A stretch of 64,000 nucleotides of DNA, from assembly GCA_024291935.2 (NCBI GenBank), contig CM044313.1:81157001-81221000 (forward strand). Direction: 5' to 3'. Both the position numbers and the translations under genes were made by a program. Of the stretch, positions 57,869-64,000 are shown piece after piece. Below the pieces are notes generated by a model. The model made no database searches. It saw only the letters and a list, made by a program, of their open reading frames with translations, and was not told the DNA's origin. Numbering within the stretch: the stretch's first letter is position 1; every line of letters starts with the position of its first letter. This DNA is from Okapia johnstoni (lineage: Eukaryota > Chordata > Mammalia > Artiodactyla > Giraffidae).

Positions 57869-59999
57869 GTAATATTCCATTGTACATATACACCATATTG
57901 TCTTTATCCATTCATTTATTGATGGACATTTAGGTGGCTTCCACACCTTGGCTACTATAAACAGTGTTGCTGTGAATACTGGGGTGCATGTGTCTTTTTG
58001 AGTTAGAGTTTCGCTGGATATATGCCCAAGAATAGGATTATTGGATCATTTGGCAACTCTATTTTTAGCTTTTTAAGGAACCTCTATGATGTTCTCCAAA
58101 GTGGCTGCACCAATTTACATTCCCACCAATGATGTAGGATGGTTACCTTTTCTCCACACCCTCTCCAGCATTTATTATTTGTAGACTTTTCAATGATGGC
58201 CATTTTGACCAGTGTAAGGTGATGCCTCATTGTAGTTTTGATTTGCATTTGGCTAATTAGTGACATTGAGCATATTTTCATGTACCTATTGGCTATCTGT
58301 GTATCTTCTTTGAGAAATGTCTATTTAGGTCTTCTATTTTTTTTTTTTTAATTTTTTTTTGCTGTTGAGCTGTATAAGCTGTTTGCTTATTTTGCAAATT
58401 AGTCCCTTGTCAGTTGCCTCATTTGCTAATATTTTCTCCCATTCCATAGGTTGTCTTTTCATTTTCTTTATGGCTTCCTTTGCTGTGCAAAAGCTTTTAA
58501 GTTTAATTCAGTCCCATTTGTTTATTTTTGCTCTTGTTTCCATTACTCTAGGAGATGGATCCAAAATAATATTGCTGTGATTTATGTCAAAGAGTGTTCT
58601 GCCTGTGTTTTCCTCTAGGAGTTTTTGAGTATCTGGTCTTATATTTAGGTCTTTGATCCATATTGAGTTTATTTTTGTATATGATATTAGAAAATGTTCT
58701 AATTTCACTCTTTTACATGTAGCTGTCCAGTTTTCTCAGCAGCACTTATTGAAGAGTCTTTTCCCCATTGCATATTCTTGCCTCCTTTGTCACATTAACT
58801 GACCATAAATTCATGGGTTTATTTCTGGCCTTTCTATCCTCTGAACTTCTAAGCTTCTTTATCACAGATACAAATTTAAACAATGACTTTTCTGGATGTC
58901 ATCTATTTTTAATCACAAGTACGACATGCAATAAGCTTTTAAATATATGAACAGATATTCCCACCCCTCCTCCTACTGTCCCAGCTCTGCAGTCTTACCT
59001 GCTATCTTAAGACAGGATGCCAACCTTCCAGCTCACTCACCCCTTTCTTTTGGTAACCAGTTCTCTGACTTTAAGTTCCTTTACTCTTCCCTTTTCTCCC
59101 AGTCACTGTAGCTTTGGCTTCATTTCCTTCCCAAACAGCCTTGATGCCTTGAACTATTACATGAACCATCCTCTGGTCTCCTCTTAGCCATCCATCAGCC
59201 TCTCACCCCAGGACCCTGATTCTGATCAACCCACCATAATGATTTTTGCTCTCATAATAAGTCTACTGTACACTTTTTAAAATAATAATTCAACTTTGTG
59301 AATTTGTGCCCTTACAAATCAATGTCTTTAACCCCAGCTGAGTCCTCAGCCATACCTGACAGACTTCCTATCTGTCCTAAGTTAGCTTCCCTTCTCATTG
59401 CTCTCACAATCATTCTGACTCCTCTTTGTTCTCTTTCATGGCTATTTTGGCCAACTCAGTGACTGGCTGAACACCCTGGTGTCAATTTCTCTGGGCCAAA
59501 TATCTCTCCAGAAGACCAGATCCAGGCTCCTGGCCCTCAAGGTTATGTGAGGAAAGCATTATCGCTGCTGTCCCGTTTGTTAAAGGACAATGTCATTTAC
59601 CTGTTCTAAGTTAAGCATAAGTGGCCCTATCTTCACACTAAAGTTCCATTGGCTGGGAATGAATCTCATCTTGGAACTAGGCATTCTTCCAGTCTCTGCC
59701 TTTGCCAAGGGACTGCAGAAAGAAATAATGACATTCTCAGTGGATTAGGTCAAGGCACCAGTTGGTATTTCAGTCCTCAGTTGTATGAGAGTTTCCTAAG
59801 TTAAACAGTGTTAACTCATGATGAAAACATGAGAAATGGGTAAGAATATGCATTACTTATTCACTTACATAGGGGTAAAATCCCCAGTGAAAGACTGGGA
59901 CCTGATTTCTCTATGTAATACTGAAGATAGGATACTCTTCAGTTCAGATGACAGGGTCAAGAATTGGTGATACACTTCTGCACAGGAAAAGAAATAGCC

Positions 60000-61276
60000 A
60001 TCAGAGTAAAGAGGCAACCTAGAGAATGGAAGAAAAAGTTGCATACTATATATACAATAAGAAGTTAATATCTAAAACATGAGAAACTCCTACAATTCAA
60101 TAGCAGAAAAATAAATAACCTGATTTAAAAATGAACAAAAGACTTGAATAGACATTTCTCCAAAGAAGATATGCAAATGGCCAACAGATATGTGAAAAGG
60201 TGCTCAGCATCATTTAACATAGAGAAATACAAGTGAAACTCATGAGCTATCACCTCACAGCTGTTAGGATGGCTGTTACCAACACACATAAGATAGTGAG
60301 TATTGGTGTGGATATGGAGAAATTGAAATCCTGTGCCCTGTTGGTGGGAATGTACAGTGATGCAGCTACTATGGAAAACCATATGGAAGTTCCTCAAAAA
60401 ATTAAAAATAATTTACTTTTAATTAAATTAAAATATTTGGTTTTAATTAAATTATAATATTTAATTTTAATTAAATTTAAATATTTAATTTTGATTAAAT
60501 TAAAATACTTAAATACATGTTTGACTTTAATTAAATTTAAATATTTAATTTTTGATTAAAATTTAATTTTTACCATAAGACCTAGCAATTCCAGTTCTAG
60601 GTATATATCCAAAAGAATGAAATCAGGATCTTGAAATGATATCTGTACTCCCAAGTTCATAGTGACATTATTCACACTCATCAAGATATGGATGGAAACA
60701 ACCCAGATGTTCATCAACAAATGAATGGATAAAGAAAATGTGGTATATGCATATCACAGAATATTGTTCAACTTTAAAAAAGAAGTAAATTCTGTCATTT
60801 TGGCAATATGAACGAGCCTAGGATTGAGCCTATGCTAAGTGAAACAGGTCAATCGCAGAAGGACAAATGCTACAAGATTCCACATATAGGAGAATCTGAA
60901 ATAGTCAACCTCATTGAGGCAGAGAAGAGAACAGTGGTTGCTAAGGGAACAATGGAGAGTTGCTGTTCAACGAGTATAAAGTTTCACTTACACGAGATGA
61001 ATATGGCTTGAGCTTTGCTACACAACGTACTGCCTGTGGTTAACAACACTGTGCTGTTCCCTTAAAAACTCACGAAATGGGTAGATCTCATGTGAAGTGT
61101 TTTTACCACACACACAAAAAAAGGGACACAAGGAAACGTTTGGAGCTGATGGATATGTCTATTGCCTTGATTGTGGTGATGGTTTCACAGGTGTTTGTAT
61201 GAGTCCAAACTCATCAAATTATAAAATTAAATATGTACAGCTACACCCCCAAGAAAGCTGTTTAAAAAAAAAAAAG
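60000..61276 (+). mobile_element. L1 LINE 3' end with poly-A
   Basis: Sense L1: 'gacatttctccaaagaagat', 'gccctgttggtgggaatgta', 'acctagcaattccagttcta', 'catcaacaaatgaatggata', 'ggtgatggtttcacaggtgt', ending in a poly-A run at 61263-61276. A 24-base minisatellite (60417-60548) interrupts it. Confidence 0.85.
60417..60570 (+). repeat. 24-base AT minisatellite inside L1
   Basis: Four tandem units TTTTAATTAAATTAAAATAT(TTGG) at 60417-60440, 60441-60464, 60465-60488 and 60489-60512, then a 13-base spacer and one more unit (60526-60548) plus a partial copy. L1 sequence flanks both sides. Confidence 0.9.
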
Positions 61277-61805
61277 AAATAATGATAGGAAATTAGAGTG
61301 ATTTCCTTTTGTAAAGAAACATAGCCTGTGGGGTGGCTGTCTGGCCTCCTAAGAGTCACAGGGAGGAGAGCCTTCCTGGAGTCATTGTTACATTGGTAGC
61401 AGCAGCAAAGCCCCCTCAGATCTGCTGACAGTATTATCTATCATAGCCCTGTTGCCAGATCACAGGGCACGGAAGAGAGGGATGTCTGTTCTTGTTCCCC
61501 TGCGCGCCTTACGGGTTCTGTGTAGCCAGGAGGAAGGGCTTCCATCTTCCAAGCCTTCCGTTCTGTACTCAGTTCAGTGTTGACTGTGCTGTGCGCAGCT
61601 GCTGGAGGAGCAGAGGGTGAAGTCTCCACCAGCACCACGCACTGTGCCCTGGGTCAGCATCTGACGGGGGTATGTTTCCTTCCCCGCCCCTGCCCTCCGA
61701 GGGATACAGGCAGATATTGGTGGAGGAGAAAGATGCGCTCAAGATGTTTGTTTTTATGAACTTCTTTCCTTTTTCTTCATGTTTTTCCACTATTTTTTGG
61801 CACTC

Positions 61806-61912
61806 CATGCTGCTTGCAGGGTCTTAGTTCCCCAACCAAGGATTTAACCCATGGCCCCTACAGTGGAAACTCAGAGTCTTAATCACTGGACCACCAGGGA
61901 AGTTCCTCTTCA
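61806..61912 (-). mobile_element. CHR-type tRNA SINE
   Basis: Reversed: 'gggtcttagttccccaacca', 'ggatttaacccatggcccct' (B-box complement), 'aatcactggaccaccaggga', 'agttcc'. Confidence 0.83.
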
Positions 61913-62155
61913 CATTTTTTATCCATCCCCTCTTGGTAGAGATTTTAAAAAACACTTTACTATGTTGCAAAGTATGTTTCCCTGGCTCGTTCCAAATCAG
62001 TGAAGAAGTGAAGAATATTCACTGGGAATAGGATGTGTAAAGTTTAGCTTATTAGAGGATGATCAAGCTTGATGTAAATACATCACTTGAGAAGGGCTGA
62101 CATTTTACCTATGGCCACTGAAGGCACATATCCAGACTGTTTCTTTCCTTTCCAG

Positions 62156-62190
62156 TGTGATTAGTGTGATTAGTGTGATTAGTGTGATTG
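62156..62190 (+). repeat. 9-base tandem repeat (TGTGATTAG) x about 4
   Basis: Four near-perfect units, the last ending TGTGATTGA. On the minus strand it reads Asn-His-Thr repeats in a short frame with no other support for coding. Confidence 0.95.
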
Positions 62191-63006
62191 AGTTTTTTAA
62201 AATCTCTTAGCATTTTGTTTTTCCCAATTGGGTCAAGTGGCACAATCTTCAAACAAAGAAAGTCAGAGATGGTTAAGCTGAGGAATGGCACTATTTTCTA
62301 TCTGTGGGCATTCATTCTCTGTTTAGCTAGTGGAGGGAGAGTATATTTAAAGACCTAAATGATTATTCCTTTCAGTCGATTCAAGGTGGCTTTAAAATAA
62401 GAAAGGAACTTATCTTTGAGAGAGAGAAAAAAACTACTTGGGCACAATTCTTCCCAAACAGAAAAGAAAAATCCCACGAAGAGAATATGGTGTGGTTTTC
62501 CCTCTTTCTATCATTGAAATGTGGGTAAGGAATATAAGCCATAGTAGAGAGCCAGCAACAAAGGACTTCAGCAGAAGCTCGCGTGTTTCATGACTTTCCA
62601 TCCAAGTGTTACCATTCTTGGGTATCTGATGCCACCAAACACCCCAAGTTTAATTACTCTCCTTTTCCAGAATGGGAATTGGATGGGAAAGACTTGGCTA
62701 TATTGGTGGGCAGAGGAGAAGGAACCAGTGAAGAGGGAAGGATGATGGTTGGGAAAGACCAATGGACAGAACCCTGAGAAAGGATCGGGTCCAGGGCACA
62801 TGAGCAAGGTTAGTCCTGGCTCAGGGGAGAAACAACCAGTTTCTCCTGTGCAGCTGGAAGGAAGGAGGTCAGGATGGCTGGGATACGATAAATGTGACGT
62901 GTGGTAGGGGCTGGGATCATAGGGGGCTTTCAGAAGAGCCAGAGGTCTGGGGCAGGTGTGGCATCTCCTGCCCATGTCGCTCATCCTTAACCTCTCTTCT
63001 CCACAG

Positions 63007-63127
63007 ATGGTCGGCTGTGATTATGAGATCGACTCCAACGCCACAGAGGACCGCTGTGGTGTGTGCCTTGGGGATGGCTCAGCCTGCCAGACTGTGAAGA
63101 AGATGTTTAAGCAGAAAGAAGGATCCG
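63007..63127 (+). CDS. ADAMTS12: ADAMTS12 exon: cysteine-rich end and start of spacer
   Basis: 40 codons plus one base, phase 0 to 1: [40 protein letters not shown](G). VGCDYEIDS...EDRCGVCxGDGS is a hallmark of the ADAMTS cysteine-rich C-terminus. NAT is a potential N-glycosylation site. [11 protein letters not shown] opens the spacer, which continues beyond the window. Donor TCCG|GTAATA is weak at positions +5 and +6, but the join point matches the family. Confidence 0.95.
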
Positions 63128-64000
63128 GTAATAAATAAATAATTGCAGTAGCAGGGGACTGAGGATGAAGGTCAAGATGGAGTGTTATTTTTTTTTTTTT
63201 TGCAGATTGTAACTTTTTAAGCAGATTGTAACTTTCACAGAATTCAAAATAGATATAGCCTTGGCTACAAAGGCTCCTTGGCAGTTGTAGAAAAGGGATT
63301 GATTGCTAAGCAACTGCAGGAAGCATTACATTGCCCTAGGGATCTAAGAGGGCTGAGTGGCTGTCCACAGGACCAGGTTTAGTGTGATTCCCTGGGAGAG
63401 GAGCCAGGGCTGAAGGCCAGTGGACCAAGACCTGAGGGAGAGAAGGGATGAAAAGCTGGTGGAGGAGGATGCAGACATGGGGTAGGTTCCATAACTGAGG
63501 GCAGAGAAACCAGCAGTGGGTTTAAAGACAGAAGAATCAGGATGTAGCTTTAGGACCAGAGGAGAAGCAAGGCAGGGTTACTTCAATTTGCTCTTATTCC
63601 CAATCCCTCCCCATAAGAGGGTCTCTCCCAGAGGTGCCTTAAGTCTCTCCAGGTGGCTTCTCCCAGCTAACATGCCCTCCGTAACCACACCCCACCCTTC
63701 CTTCCCCATGATTACCTTTTTTGAGATGTCTTCCTTTAACAGCTTCAGGCTACTAATAATCTTTGGAGTTGGAGAGCTCATCCCCTTCGCTCCTCCCCAG
63801 AAATAACCAGCCAGGAAAGGGAATATCATTAAGCCAGTTACATTATATGGGAGCCAGTATAGAAGTTGTTGTACTTCAGAATTTTTCCTGCCCAGGAGTG
63901 AAGGAGTTGAGACAGTACAAGGCAGCTCTCATCAATCATTGCTTGAGGCTACTCTGGGGAGGTGAGGGGTCCAGTGGTTGATTCTCTGGAGGGTCCCATT
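63128..64000 (+). other. Start of the next intron
   Basis: Unique-looking intronic sequence up to the window end. A T15-type run followed by GCAG at 63187-63205 and a 15-base repeat GCAGATTGTAACTTT (63202 and 63221) are the only notable features. No further exon is visible. Confidence 0.7.

Larger units (their letters stand above)
56800..58830 (-). mobile_element. Ruminant-type L1 3' half, split by SINEs
   Basis: Reversed L1 in pieces 56800-56880, 57277-57650 and 57868-58830. Landmarks: 'attgaagtatagttgattta', 'attacaaggtattgaatatt', 'ccattcatttattgatggac', 'tatgcccaagaataggatta', 'tgctgtgcaaaagcttttaa'. ORF2 is broken. Two SINE clusters and a TA microsatellite lie inside. Confidence 0.88.
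52921..63006 (+). other. 10.1-kb intron rich in BovB and L1
   Basis: Contains BovB pieces (53503-53635, 55134-55866, 56478-56763), a CHR SINE (53767-53885), a MIR (53960-54130), a possible Charlie MITE (54515-54700), an L1 nest (56800-58830), another L1 (60000-61276) and a CHR SINE (61806-61912). Unassigned: 52925-53500, 53640-53765, 54135-54510, 54705-55125, 55870-56475, 58835-59995, 61280-61800 and 61915-62990. Acceptor CTCTTCTCCACAG. Confidence 0.72.
3582..63127 (+). other. ADAMTS12: ADAMTS12 gene, internal part (11 exons)
   Basis: Secreted zinc metalloprotease of the ADAMTS family, known to act on extracellular-matrix substrates such as COMP. Eleven exons join in frame: lengths 177, 84, 125, 150, 144, 145, 93, 146, 170, 134 and 121 bases, 1489 in total. 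Domain order is prodomain end, metalloprotease, disintegrin-like, TSP1 repeat, cysteine-rich, spacer start. ADAMTS12 rather than ADAMTS7 is supported by residues such as [37 protein letters not shown] and [11 protein letters not shown], where ADAMTS7 differs as I recall it. No promoter, start codon, stop codon or polyadenylation site of the gene is in the window. Every intron is GT-AG. Confidence 0.95.

Noticed and set aside
62109..62291. Asn-His-Thr repeat peptide on the minus strand
   Set aside because: It is the nine-base tandem repeat read in frame, within a 60-codon chance frame.
3582..63127. Assignment to ADAMTS7, the nearest paralog
   Set aside because: Residues in nearly all exons follow ADAMTS12, for example [20 protein letters not shown] and EFDTVPY, where ADAMTS7 differs.
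1..64000. Search for CRISPR arrays, phage, integrons or bacterial operons
   Set aside because: The window is plainly mammalian intron and exon sequence with ruminant retroelements; no such system is present.

Overview
This is a vertebrate genomic window from a bovid or close ruminant relative. The evidence is dense BovB (RTE) LINE sequence, tRNA-Glu-derived Bov-tA SINEs, and dimeric Bov-A SINEs, including one copy with a textbook target-site duplication. Species cannot be fixed from sequence alone; cattle, sheep, goat and buffalo all fit. There are no bacterial-style genes, operons, CRISPR arrays or recognisable RNA genes.

The one real gene is the middle of ADAMTS12, on the + strand. Eleven internal exons lie between 3582 and 63127. 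All have consensus AG/GT borders and compatible phases, and they encode 496 codons plus one base without a stop. In order they give: the end of the prodomain with its dibasic processing site; the reprolysin-type zinc metalloprotease domain (HELGHSFGIQH motif and IMS Met-turn); the disintegrin-like domain; the first thrombospondin type-1 repeat; the cysteine-rich domain; and the first residues of the spacer. The first coding exons (signal peptide, most of the prodomain) lie upstream of the window. The rest of the spacer, the remaining TSP1 repeats and the mucin-like regions lie downstream. ADAMTS12 is preferred over its paralog ADAMTS7 by paralog-specific residues in almost every exon.

Everything else is intronic. 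Intron lengths between successive exons are 974, 18998, 3219, 6033, 588, 4394, 1913, 2366, 9486 and 10086 bases. They are packed with transposon debris: about a dozen BovB fragments in both orientations (one with both ends present but internally deleted at 9780-12063, and one with a 237-codon open frame at 55134-55866); L1 fragments, several split by younger SINEs; about twenty Bov-tA/Bov-A SINEs; CHR-type SINEs; and older MIR, L2 and MER5A-like copies.

No new molecular system was found. The points most worth a second look are: a 780-base insertion in an old L1 that looks like a SINE with unique sequence attached upstream; two competing 5' splice sites five bases apart at 52915/52920; inverted SINE pairs that flank exons or face each other; a (TA)31 microsatellite grown from an L1 tract; and a 24-base minisatellite expanded inside another L1.
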